From the NCBI RefSeq assembly GCF_963855985.1, contig NC_087092.1, forward strand, positions 7,192,001-7,256,000: DNA of 64,000 bases. The letters run 5' to 3'. The notes below the pieces were generated by a model that saw nothing but the letters and a program-made list of their open reading frames with translations, was not told the origin of the DNA and did not search any database. The stretch comes from Ostrinia nubilalis. Its lineage: Eukaryota; Arthropoda; Insecta; Lepidoptera; Crambidae. Every line of letters starts with the position of its first letter. Within the stretch, counting starts at the first letter, position 1. Made by a program: the position numbers and the translations under genes. Of this stretch, positions 50,701-58,520 are shown piece by piece.

Positions 50701-53700
50701 GGCCTTGTGTCGAGTCAGTTACTCGTAGTTTATGCTCATTCAGTGACAAAGCACATCGCTCATATAAACGGTTTGGACCGACGATGAATACTTAATTGTT
50801 TGGCTACAAAAGGACAACCTACTTTGTGTACTCGTCTCTAGTTTTACGACAGACACTCGACGTCTTCATTAGGGTTGACACCACTTCACGGACAAAAATT
50901 AAAACATCTAAAATGTAGAGACGGTAAACTTTATGGTGCGCAATTACGCTCCACACATAATCAGATCTTACTCTCGTAATTATAGTGTAAAGTATGTGAA
51001 CCTTTATAATTATACTAAGGAAATGAAAGCTTTTTAAAAGTTTAATGACTTACTGAAGTCGAAACCCTAGACATCATTGTCACAATTATGCGCAGACGGC
51101 GGCGACGCAAGCGCATAGAATTGTTGGGGCTTTCAATGAACGTATTCAACTTACAGATTTTAAACGAGTGTAGACTCTTCACTTGGCGTTCATTGTACTG
51201 AAGCATGGAACGCCACTTGGAAACTATGCGTATCACAATAAAATTAACACAATACAATGAATAGCTCGTTAGACCACGTCATTACAAGTAAATGTTTTGC
51301 CAGTTTGACATTCCGTAACTGGTCGAATCAGGAAGGAGTTACGGATTCACAGATCAAGTTACTAACGGATTGTTAGTATTGTGTTTCAATCATTAAATCG
51401 TGGAGGTGTTAAGTTATTATTATTTAATTGATTACAAAACATTTAACGTATCCGGTAAACCTATAAATAGTATAATATAGGTAGGTGTTTGACGCCAGAA
51501 TTAGCGCCATACGTAATTTATTGCGTGGCGTTAATTTGAAGTTTTCTATAAAAAACTTTATGATTAACACAAATTGAAGTTTAAATATTTGTATCACCTT
51601 AAAAATGCGTTGCTAAGTGGACGTTGATAGCTCCAGTTAAGGTTTCAGCATCGTTAACAATCGTCAAATTAGAGGCTTCGGGTGTGGTCATTTTCTAACT
51701 AATACTTAATCATATACTCATGTAAGTGGACTACAGGTGGTCGGGTAGAGGCGGGCCCACCATGTGCGGCCTTTCATTCATTAGGTACCCTGATTGATTC
51801 ATCGGCCGTCTTCCCCAATTTATAGAGTTCGCGCTTTGTCGCGCCGCTCGCGTCCGCTCGTTCCGATTTGCCAAATAATGGCTCTGCGCTTTTGTTTTAT
51901 CTTTTGCGAACGTTTTTTTTGCTTGTCATTGATGATACGCTACTTTGCGAACGTGGATTCCATTAAATAAATACTCGTACTTGCATGTTCATTCATTCGC
52001 GTAGATTTTGTTTCGTTCCTGAAATATTGATAGGTAGAGTATGGTAGTATTTTAGCGTATTTTTTTTTCAATTAGGTAGATCAATGTATCTGGTGTGCAT
52101 TCTCGGAACTTCAATGGTAGTATGTGAGGTGATAATTTTCATAATTTTGTTGGCACTCGTAGCTCTTAGATATTTCTTTACAAACTTTTATTAAAGAATC
52201 AGAGATCTAATAAATCGTAACCTAGAAGAAAAGCGCTACAGTTTTCGCTTACAAAGATACTCGTATTTGCTATTGTACTTTTCTTAGGAATTTATTTCAG
52301 CAGTGTACTCCTACAGTCAGAACAGTCAACTTGCGTTACTTTGCCTTTTTTCAGTAAAACATAATAGAAGAAAGACCCAAAGGATACTTTTGGCTACATG
52401 CCAATATTTCAATAACGAGTATTTTTCTTTGTTTCACATCATATCTCTCGTCATCGTAGAGTCCACGCTTTTCTTTGTACTATTTATCGATTCAACTACG
52501 GAAAATATCAGAATATTTTGGTACAGCAGAATAGGACCACTTGATATCCTGTTGGATTTTGTAAGTCCCTCAGGGTGGATTCGACCAAACAAGAGTAAAT
52601 ATTCATCTCAGATTAAGTCGTCGTCTTGACATATTTCCCATACTGAAACTGTCAATGTGCCAGTTATACCAGGAGTTATTCTCGGATAAAAGTTTGGTCG
52701 AATCGGGCCTTAGTCCTCTAACTAAGGGACAGTATATCAGGCCTCCCTAACTTGTCTAGCCAGTACAGCGTGGGGAGTGTCAGAAACATTTACTGTTAAT
52801 CGAGAACTTCGTGCTCTTACAGTAGAGACAAAACGACCTAATGATGAAAATAAGAATAATTGCCTGTGGTAAATTAGAGAGGGTTGTGTTGTGCTCCTGC
52901 AGCGAAGACCAAACCACCTGATGATCATGAATAAAAATGCGATTTGATTGTTTTCAGAATGCGTGATCAACGGTCAACGCGTGTGGGAAGGCCGTGATGT
53001 GAGGATCCCTGAGGAGCCTTGTCTATCGTGTCGCTGTGTGCGTGGCGCCCTCTCCTGTGCCAAGAGGGCATGCCCAGTGCTGCCGTGTCCATTCGCACAC
53101 CACTATACTCCGGCCGGGGAGTGCTGCCCGAGGTGCTCGCATCCTACGGCTGATAAAATACTGCCAAGTGAGTAAATTCTTTTGCTATAGACCTAGTGCC
53201 AAAACGGCGCTCCTAGATTGCGCACAAAACAGAATTGATCTGAGGATCATGTTTTTATACGCTTCCTTCGTGTTCAGCCTTCCTAGAACAATTTACATTC
53301 GTTTTAGGGGATGAACTAACTAGGAATAAAAAAAGTTGGAGCAATTTCAGACTAAAATAGAGAAATTAATTACTTTTACGATTGTCATGGATGGCTGGAC
53401 TGAACTAACACTATCTATTAAAGGTAGCATATAGGTTTACTTGTAGGTTTAAAAATTGAAATGGAAGAAAAAAGAATTGAATACCTTGGTGAAAATAACT
53501 TTTATATACTGTTCCTGACATAGTTTCTTGATGAAATCTTAAATCAAATTACATTGAAGAGTAGTAAAAATTTATAAGTAAGTTATTATAATAGCCTCTA
53601 CGCCTCATAAATGTCTGTTATCATAAAGTAGCACAATTGAGTTTAATATCACAAAATGGCTTTAATTTATAACCTTGTTTGCTCCTTGGTTTACTTTATT

Positions 53701-55615
53701 GGATCGCCATCGATTATATACTTAATTGTTTGTTTGCTCAAATAGACATGAATCTTTCCAAGTTATCTAAAATCAGATGAATTTATTTCCAGCTTCCTTA
53801 AATAAAGTATTTAGTGAGCCAAAATTCCATTCATAGAATTATTTATTAACATAATAAATCGTTTCGGACATAAGTACGCACTTCAGTTTAATTGGTTTGT
53901 CCAGCGGATTTATGGAGATAATATTTTATCTTGGTCGTTCATGCGTGCAACTATCAGTTTCAGGAAGTATGGTTGCGAAACCTTGCATAATCGGGAAAGA
54001 GTACCACGGTCATCTGAGCGCGTTCCGGGTGGACCCTTGCACGGATTGCACGTGCATGAACGGCACTGCGGTGTGCACGCGGCATACGTGCCCGGTGCTG
54101 ACGTGCGGTGCGCGCGCACTGCCTCCTCAGCCGGGGAAATGCTGCCCGGAGTGCCCGCAAGTGGAGGAGGCGAAAGCTGCTTGTATCATCGGAGGAAAAG
54201 TTTATCAGGTTAGTACCTACCTTCGACTCCACTTAGAACATCGTTGAAAAGCCTATTTCTAATAATACTTACTGACAGTCAATAATATCCAAGATGATCG
54301 AATATCGAATTATCTTAGGCTGAATTGTGCTCAAAATTATTGCCTTCTCTTTTTATAAGATCAACATAATTGCCTTGCAAAATGACCCATCTCATTTGCA
54401 ACACTGTTGTTCCTTTAAACTCTAATTTTAAACGCTGCAAATGTAATTACGTATCTTGTGTACCTACAGAAAGATCAGCGTTTTATAAATTTCTGCCTTA
54501 GTCTAAAACGTATTTTTTTCAATTTTCAGGATGGAGAAATCTGGCAACTGGACGCATGCAAGTCATGCGAATGCCACGGAGGTGAACCGCGCTGTGCCAT
54601 GGAACGGTGTCCGAGCATCACGTGTCGCTCGGACCAGACGCTGCGCCAGCTGCCTGGCCAGTGCTGTCCGAAGTGCATCGATATTGACGGCATCTGCACT
54701 GTCTTCGGTGATCCCCACTATAAGACTTTCGACGGAAAGTTCTATAGTTTTCAGGGGTCGTGCAAGTATCAATTGGCTTCTGACTGCGTTAACAATACCT
54801 TTTCAATAAGGATATCGAATGACGCCAGGAACACTTTACACTCATCGTGGACCAGAACAGCGACACTACGCATTGGATCCACCAAAATTAACATGGGAAA
54901 GAAAATGCGAATAAAAGTGAACGGCAAGAGGGTTACCCTGCCTCATAAGGAGAGAGGTGTCGCCGAGATCACGCGAAGTAATGGTTCAGTGTTGTTGAAA
55001 GCGGAGATAGGAGTGCAGATGTTGTGGGACGGTGAGGGTTTCCTAGAAGTGACTGTGTCGAGTGTTTACAAAGGAAAGTTGTGCGGCTTGTGCGGTAATT
55101 TCAATTCGGTCGCGAGGGACGATATGAGAACCCGCGATGGAAAGCTGTTGAACGATACGTGGCGCTTCGGGACGTCGTGGCGCGTGGGTGGGAAGCGGGC
55201 GTGTACCCGCCAGCAGGAGAGGCCGGGAATGGCGTCTCGGTGTCGGCAGTCGAAGATATTGAAGGCTCGCCGATTGTGTCGGGGCTTTTTGCGATACGAT
55301 GCGTTTTCGGAGTGTGGTGCGAAAGTGAACCCGCGTAATTATCGGGAGGCTTGTGAGTTGGACGCTTGTGGATGCGCGGGGACAAGGTGTCACTGTGCGG
55401 CTTATAGGGCGTATGCTCGGGAGTGTACTAGGGTAGGGGCGGAGCCCGTTGGCTGGGCGCGGGCGGCGTGGTGCGACGGCGTATCGCCGCCGTGGCTGAG
55501 CCGGCGCAAGAGCTTCCGCGCCAGCAAACCGAAGGGCACCGACCTCCTGGACTTCAGCTCGATCCCCAAACTGAACAACAGCAGGAGCCGACCACCGCCT
55601 CCGATACTACACTGA
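26653..55615 (+). CDS. cv-2: Crossveinless-2 / BMPER orthologue (whole spliced coding region)
   Basis: Six exons join in phase (2010 coding bases including the stop) to 669 residues, close to human BMPER (about 685). Domains: signal peptide 1-28, VWC1 about 38-95, VWC2 about 98-155, VWC3 about 157-217, VWC4 about 231-290, VWC5 about 298-357, VWD from about 362 with GDPH at 368-371 and CGLCGNFN at 493-500, then a C8/TIL-like cysteine-rich region and a basic tail. Five VWC plus one VWD is the Cv-2/BMPER architecture; chordin and kielin differ. Known family members are secreted BMP-binding proteins that bind the cell surface and either raise or lower BMP signalling, for example in Drosophila wing crossveins. 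The GDPH site is where family members are cleaved. VWC2 keeps only six of ten cysteines, which may be ancestral. Introns after the signal exon are 6501, 13923, 5412, 796 and 321 bp. No frameshift or premature stop was seen. Confidence 0.93.
26750..28882. other. Intron 2 of the cv-2-like gene, first part
   Basis: AT-rich intronic sequence without supported exons. About 26960-27050 resembles the degraded repeat at 21960. A short patch at 28100-28330 has frames on both strands but no recognisable domain. Confidence 0.5.
28883..29967 (+). mobile_element. pogo-like DNA transposon remnant (non-autonomous)
   Basis: A 1085-bp element between TA dinucleotides (28881-28882 and 29968-29969), the duplication expected of Tc1/mariner-pogo elements. 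The 26-bp terminal inverted repeats (28883-28908 and 29942-29967) start GGGGAAAGTAGTACGAG and differ at one base. Inside, the motif GGGGTAAGATGATC (28910-28923) recurs inverted as GATCATCTTACCCC (29724-29737) and again next to it, like transposase-binding subterminal repeats. A relic of a zinc-finger tail is encoded at 29432-29530. No transposase catalytic core remains, so it would need help to move. Assignment to pogo rests on the TA target and the PHD-like tail. Confidence 0.75.
29432..29530 (+). pseudogene. Transposase C-terminal PHD-like zinc-finger relic
   Basis: The plus frame reads EGWIKCYACGKWGHKACAG, then EFICDIF. This has the WIxCxxCxxWxHxxC plus FIC pattern of the zinc-finger tails found at the C-terminus of many insect pogo/Tigger-like transposases. 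The last cysteine is replaced by phenylalanine and a stop lies shortly upstream at about 29399, so it is a broken remnant. It lies within the element at 28883-29967. Confidence 0.6.
29970..33250. other. Intron 2 of the cv-2-like gene, last part
   Basis: AT-rich DNA with no supported exon or bounded repeat. Frames at 30512-30793 and 32455-32729 have no recognisable domain. It ends in the acceptor TTATTTTCCAG at 33250. Confidence 0.5.
33251..33351 (+). CDS. cv-2: cv-2-like exon: first half of VWC1
   Basis: 101 bp encoding residues 33-66, which contain cysteines one to four of VWC1 (PCSNEG, then SSCFRCICK). The acceptor TATTTTCCAG and the donor AAG/GTACGA fit; the donor is weak beyond GT. The exon takes one base from the preceding exon and ends in phase 0. 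It is too short to appear as a long open frame but supplies exactly the cysteines missing from the next exon, which supports the call. Confidence 0.85.
33352..36175. other. Intron 3 of the cv-2-like gene, first part
   Basis: No supported exon. A SINE tail lies at 34311-34382 and a GC-rich patch at about 35365-35480 (GCGCGCGCGCCGGCCGCGG). The rest is AT-rich and unrecognised. Confidence 0.5.
34311..34382 (+). repeat. SINE 3' fragment
   Basis: It matches the 3' end of the SINE at 2171-2502 (ACCTTCG-CCTGATCATCACTTACCATCAGGTGAGA-type sequence) and ends in the same TTCCTCGTTGTGRATAAAAA tail. The tRNA-like head is missing, so the copy is 5' truncated. Confidence 0.75.
36187..37046 (+). mobile_element. 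5'-truncated RTE-like LINE insertion
   Basis: The 860-bp insertion is bracketed by an 11-bp duplication TGGCACATAGT (36176-36186 and 37047-37057). It contains the last third of a reverse transcriptase frame and ends in a GATGATGATG-type tail. 5' truncation and target duplication are hallmarks of LINE retrotransposition. It is the longest and best preserved of five related fragments in the window and lies in intron 3 of the cv-2-like gene, same strand. Confidence 0.9.
36189..37046 (+). pseudogene. Reverse transcriptase C-terminal fragment of the RTE-like LINE
   Basis: An open frame of about 285 residues starting within the coding region (no true ATG start). It shows LEDAFKLLEWKGYGINVNG followed by the catalytic FADD box (LRFADDIVVMAESL), GLRMNMDKTK, YLGQTIQLG, and the C-terminal block RDRIRNEEIRKRTKV, KWQWAGHIVRR, GRPPTRWTDDLIKVAG. 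FADD and the downstream block fit the reverse transcriptase of RTE-type LINEs common in insects. The endonuclease and the amino-terminal reverse transcriptase motifs are absent, so it is inactive. The last residues (VVEMMMMLK) come from the ATG tail rather than the usual VQQW ending. Confidence 0.85.
37058..39929. other. Intron 3, middle part
   Basis: Mostly AT-rich without supported exons. A GC-rich patch at 38330-38450 (GAGCGGGAGCGGGCGCGGGC) carries open frames on both strands that I regard as compositional. No bounded repeat was recognised. Confidence 0.45.
39930..40360. repeat. Inverted-repeat element rich in CCGGA, interrupted by a LINE fragment
   Basis: The left arm (about 39930-40045) runs GCGCCGCCGCGACAGGCGGC, CACACGCG, GGGTTGCCAG, then several CCGGACA units. 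The right arm (about 40240-40360) carries the complement: TCCGGCTTTATCCGGACGCC, TGGCAACGCTACACACGCGG, then CCGCCGCCGCG. The two arms form an imperfect foldback whose centre is split by the insertion at 40076-40130. A non-autonomous DNA element is likely. Confidence 0.6.
40076..40130 (-). mobile_element. Shortest RTE-like LINE tail fragment
   Basis: About 55 bp matching the 3' end of the copy at 3147 (GTTTCAGCCAAATTACGTCC) with a TTCG repeat tail, flanked by AGTATTA (40069-40075 and 40131-40137). It inserted into the CCGGA inverted-repeat element. Confidence 0.7.
40711..40838 (+). repeat. Interspersed repeat, longest copy of the TCCCGAAGCAGTG family
   Basis: It runs from CTGAGTTTCTTGCGCTGCTT through TCCCGAAGCAGTGGTAGGGT to AAAAGCCTATTTGCAAAAAT and a TTTTTATGAGTTT end. 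The fragments at 745-789 and 1922-1968 match its two halves. It looks like the 3' end of a dispersed retroelement. Confidence 0.6.
41811..41915 (+). repeat. Interspersed repeat, shared with 52.74 kb
   Basis: AGGCCTCCCCAACTCGTCTG, then GCCAGCA and later TGGTAAATTAGAGAGG recur in the same order at 52739-52930. This is an old dispersed repeat of unknown type. Confidence 0.5.
47275..47545 (+). CDS. cv-2: cv-2-like exon: second half of VWC1 and all of VWC2
   Basis: 271 bp, residues 67-156 plus one base. It completes VWC1 (VECRSEGEEC, DDC, GCCSRC) and holds VWC2 from GCWYNGTEHASHTEW to HYNCPVCD. VWC2 has six cysteines instead of ten, and the GVVTISRPEC segment aligns with the corresponding part of vertebrate BMPER VWC2. 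The donor is GATG/GTGAGT at 47546. Confidence 0.93.
47587..47792 (-). mobile_element. RTE-like LINE 3' fragment next to a splice donor
   Basis: 206 bp in minus orientation with a 12-bp duplication CTAGAGGCCTAT (47575-47586 and 47793-47804). It encodes the C-terminal motifs KRSVGRPPTRWTDNLIKVAG and MWKSLGEAYVQQW with the frame shifted in places. The 3' tail is an (ATG)n run as in the copy at 36187. It starts 41 bp after the end of the preceding cv-2-like exon. Confidence 0.9.
48806..48951 (-). other. Exon-like island of unknown function, minus strand
   Basis: On the minus strand GCAATTAG/GTATGGCGGCG gives a possible acceptor, followed by about 41 open codons beginning MAALGGRATRQVAGLLSEVL and ending at CAG/GTATTC, a possible donor. 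The base composition is distinctly higher in GC than the flanks. All three plus frames are also partly open, so coding is not proved. It could be an exon of an unseen nested gene, a retroposed fragment or a repeat. I do not recognise it. Confidence 0.25.
51461..51470 (+). promoter_or_regulatory. MEF2-type motif in intron 4
   Basis: CTATAAATAG fits the YTA(A/T)4TAR consensus of the muscle factor MEF2. Such a 10-mer arises by chance in AT-rich DNA, so this is only a candidate. Confidence 0.2.
52571..52712. repeat. MITE with GGATTCGACCAAAC inverted ends
   Basis: The left end GGTGGATTCGACCAAAC and the right end GTTTGGTCGAATCGGGCC are inverted repeats about 140 bp apart. The interior includes GACATATTTCCCATACTGAA. 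It lies about 250 bp before the fourth cv-2-like coding exon. Superfamily unknown. Confidence 0.65.
52739..52930 (+). repeat. Interspersed repeat, shared with 41.81 kb
   Basis: AGGCCTCCCTAACTTGTCTA, GCCAGTA and TGGTAAATTAGAGAGG match 41811-41915 in order. It ends within 30 bases of the splice acceptor at 52957. Confidence 0.5.
52958..53167 (+). CDS. cv-2: cv-2-like exon: VWC3
   Basis: 210 bp, residues 157-226 plus one base. It runs from ECVINGQRVWEGRD to CCPRCS with the full ten cysteines of a VWC domain. The acceptor is TTGTTTTCAG at 52957 and the donor CCAA/GTGAGT at 53168. Confidence 0.93.
53168..53963. other. Intron 5 of the cv-2-like gene
   Basis: 796 bp, AT-rich, without a recognised feature. 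The acceptor is CAGTTTCAG at 53963. Confidence 0.7.
53964..54208 (+). CDS. cv-2: cv-2-like exon: VWC4 and start of VWC5
   Basis: 245 bp, residues 227-308. VWC4 runs PCIIGKEYHG to KCCPECP with ten cysteines; VWC5 begins ACIIGGKVYQ at the end. The exon ends in phase 0 at TATCAG/GTTAGT. An ATG within the exon is not a start, because the frame continues from the previous exon. Confidence 0.93.
54530..55615 (+). CDS. cv-2: cv-2-like last exon: VWC5, VWD and C-terminal region
   Basis: 1086 bp, residues 309-669 with the TGA stop. It finishes VWC5 (QCCPKCI), then VWD from GICTVFGDPHYKTFDGKFYS, with CGLCGNFN at 493-500. A C8/TIL-like cysteine cluster (ACELDACGCAGTRCHC) follows and the end is basic and proline-rich. 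The acceptor is CAATTTTCAG at 54529. The exon is more GC-rich toward its 3' end than the rest of the gene. Confidence 0.95.
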   Translation, partial: DGEIWQLDACKSCECHGGEPRCAMERCPSITCRSDQTLRQLPGQCCPKCIDIDGICTVFGDPHYKTFDGKFYSFQGSCKYQLASDCVNNTFSIRISNDARNTLHSSWTRTATLRIGSTKINMGKKMRIKVNGKRVTLPHKERGVAEITRSNGSVLLKAEIGVQMLWDGEGFLEVTVSSVYKGKLCGLCGNFNSVARDDMRTRDGKLLNDTWRFGTSWRVGGKRACTRQQERPGMASRCRQSKILKARRLCRGFLRYDAFSECGAKVNPRNYREACELDACGCAGTRCHCAAYRAYARECTRVGAEPVGWARAAWCDGVSPPWLSRRKSFRASKPKGTDLLDFSSIPKLNNSRSRPPPPILH

Positions 55616-55893
55616 GCTGTGTAGTTTCACCTTACTAGTCAAATCTGCCAGTGTGGCCATTGTGAGGTGAGTTAGTTAGGAATTAATTTTAGGGTCAGTA
55701 CATAGGTTCCATTCAATCACTACTGAAATATAAGACATAATTGAGTTACCTTTATGTAAAATACTAGGGCATAGTTATCGACATAGTATAAAATAATTTG
55801 TTTCCTTTGTTCCAGAGTATTACAAGGATGCATTAAAACTGGATTGCTGCATCCAGAAAAGAGACCAGTTTTACCCGGAATGAAGATCTAACA

Positions 55894-55899
55894 AATAAA
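55894..55899 (+). terminator. Proximal polyadenylation signal, cv-2-like gene
   Basis: AATAAA in ACAAATAAACAG, 279 bases after the stop codon. Confidence 0.4.
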
Positions 55900-57876
55900 C
55901 AGTATTCATAAAACTACTTAGTTAGGAAAAATTACGTAATAATTATAAATAGGACCACCTTATTGCCTCGCGGAATCCAACCGGCGTTTTTATAATCTTT
56001 ATCGACCTTCTAAAAGTATCCAAAGAATTTTATGCATTCCTACTTATCGATGTGTACTTATGTTACTTTCAGAAGGATTGTACTGTTGCACAAATCATGC
56101 CATATTTCTCAGCTGTGTATAAATACTTATAACGTGTCCAATGTCCATTTTGTACCTAACGTATGTTCTCTCTAATAGCTGGTTGTAGCGTATGTCAGGC
56201 AAATAGCTTCGAATGATAGAGAAATTAATTTATTTCATTTTTAAGCTAAACGTTTCTGTAAAATGTGATAATTAGCTTTGAATACTATTTCAGACAGGAG
56301 AAGGACGTTTGGTAAACATAGTTCAAATTGAGATCTCATCCGTATGTAGTTCTTTACGAAAACTTAGTTAAAGCTAGCTATCCAAGCCAAGATGCTAACG
56401 AGAACGTGGAAATTCTGAATGTACATACATGAATACGATGTAGCAGATCAAATTGTTGTAGATGTAATTTTAATTGAAGACTCGTAATGCTTAGTTGTTA
56501 AATACGTTACCAATGAATTTTACTTTTGACTTCGAGATATGTTAAAGTAATTATTAGCTAGGAGTTAACTTCCCGCATGGCGTCATGTATTTATTTATTT
56601 CGAAACGAGTCGCCATTGTGTGTCATTGCCACTGCAAACGTGCTAAGTGCCATGTAGAAGCGACTTCATTGACAAAATTGTGATATTGTCTATGCTTCTG
56701 CTGTGTCAGACAGTGCCTGATTGTATTAATTACATAGTTATTATAAGAATTATCTATTTATTAATATAAGTACCTATCTATCTATATATTTCGATATTCA
56801 TGTAGCTATCATAATATTGTATATTCAGATTATTAAATATATTAATGTATAAAATATGTATAAGTCCAAGGTGTAAGGGCAATTAGTTGTTTTAGTTAAA
56901 AACTGGAACTTCCCCAGTATTTTTCTATTTATTAATAAACCCTATGGTTTCTATAAATTTTTATTTAAATGAATTACAAATTACTCTCTATTTTGGGAAA
57001 AACTGATAAACTCATCTCTGTAAGTCATTCTGGTATTAAAGATACAGTAACAGATGACGGTAAATCAAGCTAAAACCTAGCATCTCAGGTAATTAATTTA
57101 CCTAACTACATTTATAGTACCAACCTGCTCCATACACCTTATTTATTATTAATAAGCTCTATCTGTATAGTTAAGTCAGTTAAGTCTATGACAAAGCTTT
57201 AATATATATTATTATAATTATGTGTATAAGTTCCACTTTATTTGCTTCAGTGATTTCAGTTTCACCGAAAGTTAGAGATGCACGTACTACACCATTACGT
57301 TTTAAAAATAATTATAAGCTTCTATTCCTATATTTTAATTTAAGAACTACTTATTTTTGTATTATTATACAAGGCCTACGTTTTATGTAGGCTTTTAAGT
57401 TATTTGAGAGTTATGTTTGGTATATTGAATAAGTGTTATTAAGTAATGCAAATTATTTCAATAATTTTCAATGTCAATGCAATTAAATATGTCGGTACTG
57501 TAAAAAGGTATGGCGCTATCGTTTTCAATTTGAGGGCAAATTGGAATTGGATGAAAAGGAGCCCTTTATACATGACATGACTCGAAGAGTAAATTAGTGT
57601 TAAACTTTAGTATAAAGTGCCATACCCAATCCTGATCTAAGTACCAATTTGATTAATTGATTTTAATGTTTTTGAAGAAACAAATGCTATTTACAAATTT
57701 TACTTTTTTATTATCAAATGGGTCTCAGTGTTAAAATGTTAAAGTCGAAAATAGAATGTAAGATAAGATTGTTTGTGTATTGCTTTGTGTGCTATGGTAA
57801 TGTATCGGCCCAAAATATTTCGCATTGCTAAATTACTTGAATATGTGAGATTGTTTTGCAGAACAAAGAATTACAT

Positions 57877-57882
57877 AATAAA
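57877..57882 (+). terminator. Distal polyadenylation signal candidate, cv-2-like gene
   Basis: AATAAA in ACATAATAAATG, the last good plus-strand signal before the opposing troponin C gene. Confidence 0.35.
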
Positions 57883-57900
57883 TGAAAATATTATTCACGA

Positions 57901-58333
57901 CTACTCTCCTTTATCTCATTTGTGTGTATGTATGTGATTCAGAAAAGCAGAATAGCCACTCAAATAGACCCATTACTTTAGCCCTGGCCGGCGGCCAAAT
58001 TTCCTGAATTTTATGCCATCAAAATTATCTAGGACAATCTGGCGACCGCTTTAAAAACTGGGGATTCATTATATTTATCTTGAAGAGATCTTATGAAATG
58101 AAAATTATTTTTCTTAGCGTTATTTTAAGAATTATTTTCACATTATATTTTACGTTAAATTCACTGAAACCCTTGATACAAATTAAACGCTTGTGAAATA
58201 CGAAAATATCATAGTTATTCAAACATAGATAGTAGAATAAAAGATTTATTAATAAGTAGGTATAAACATTACGCAATCACACACATCAATTAAACAAGAA
58301 CAAATATTATTTTGTACAATACATACATAATAC
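57901..58333. other. Intergenic DNA between convergent genes
   Basis: AT-rich with no supported gene. Minus-strand AATAAA signals at 58339-58334 and 58250-58245 would end the troponin C transcript here. Confidence 0.5.
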
Positions 58334-58339
58334 TTTATT
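58334..58339 (-). terminator. Polyadenylation signal, troponin C gene
   Basis: Minus-strand AATAAA about 155 bases after the troponin C stop codon. A second signal lies at 58245-58250. Confidence 0.5.
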
Positions 58340-58491
58340 ATTGCCAATGAAGTTAGATGTTACACTTTCATTTCATCTTAATGTTACAGTAATCTTGTCC
58401 AATGTTCCCAAGACTCGAAAGGTTGAAGTACCGAAATGTAGAGATTCCTTAAATTAGATCATAAAAATAAAAAAAGAATAGAAATAGAAGC

Positions 58492-58520
58492 TTATTCCCC
58501 TGTCATCATCTCCATGAACT
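58492..58520 (-). CDS. TpnC: Troponin C last coding exon
   Basis: 29 bases completing the split Glu codon and encoding FMEMMTGE then TAA. The acceptor TTCTTTGTTGCAG is correct. MTGE is the usual C-terminus of insect troponin C. Far too short to show as an open frame; found by following the phase of the preceding exon. Confidence 0.93.

Larger units (their letters stand above)
47805..52570. other. Intron 4 of the cv-2-like gene
   Basis: No supported cv-2 exon. Features are a GC-rich patch at 48200-48260, an exon-like island at about 48800-48960 and a MEF2-type motif at 51461-51470. The rest is AT-rich and unrecognised. Confidence 0.5.
55616..57900 (+). other. cv-2: 3' untranslated region and downstream DNA of the cv-2-like gene
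   Basis: No coding frame follows the stop. AATAAA signals occur at 55894-55899 and, among others, 57877-57882, so the transcript may use a short leader of about 300 bases or a long one of about 2.3 kb. Which is used cannot be told from sequence. Confidence 0.5.

Noticed and set aside
53897..53963. ATG-led frame reading into VWC4
   Set aside because: A short intronic extension; the acceptor at 53963 and the phase from the VWC3 exon explain the frame.
54458..54529. In-frame start upstream of the last cv-2-like exon
   Set aside because: This is intron sequence open by chance; a good acceptor at 54529 restores phase with the exon before it.
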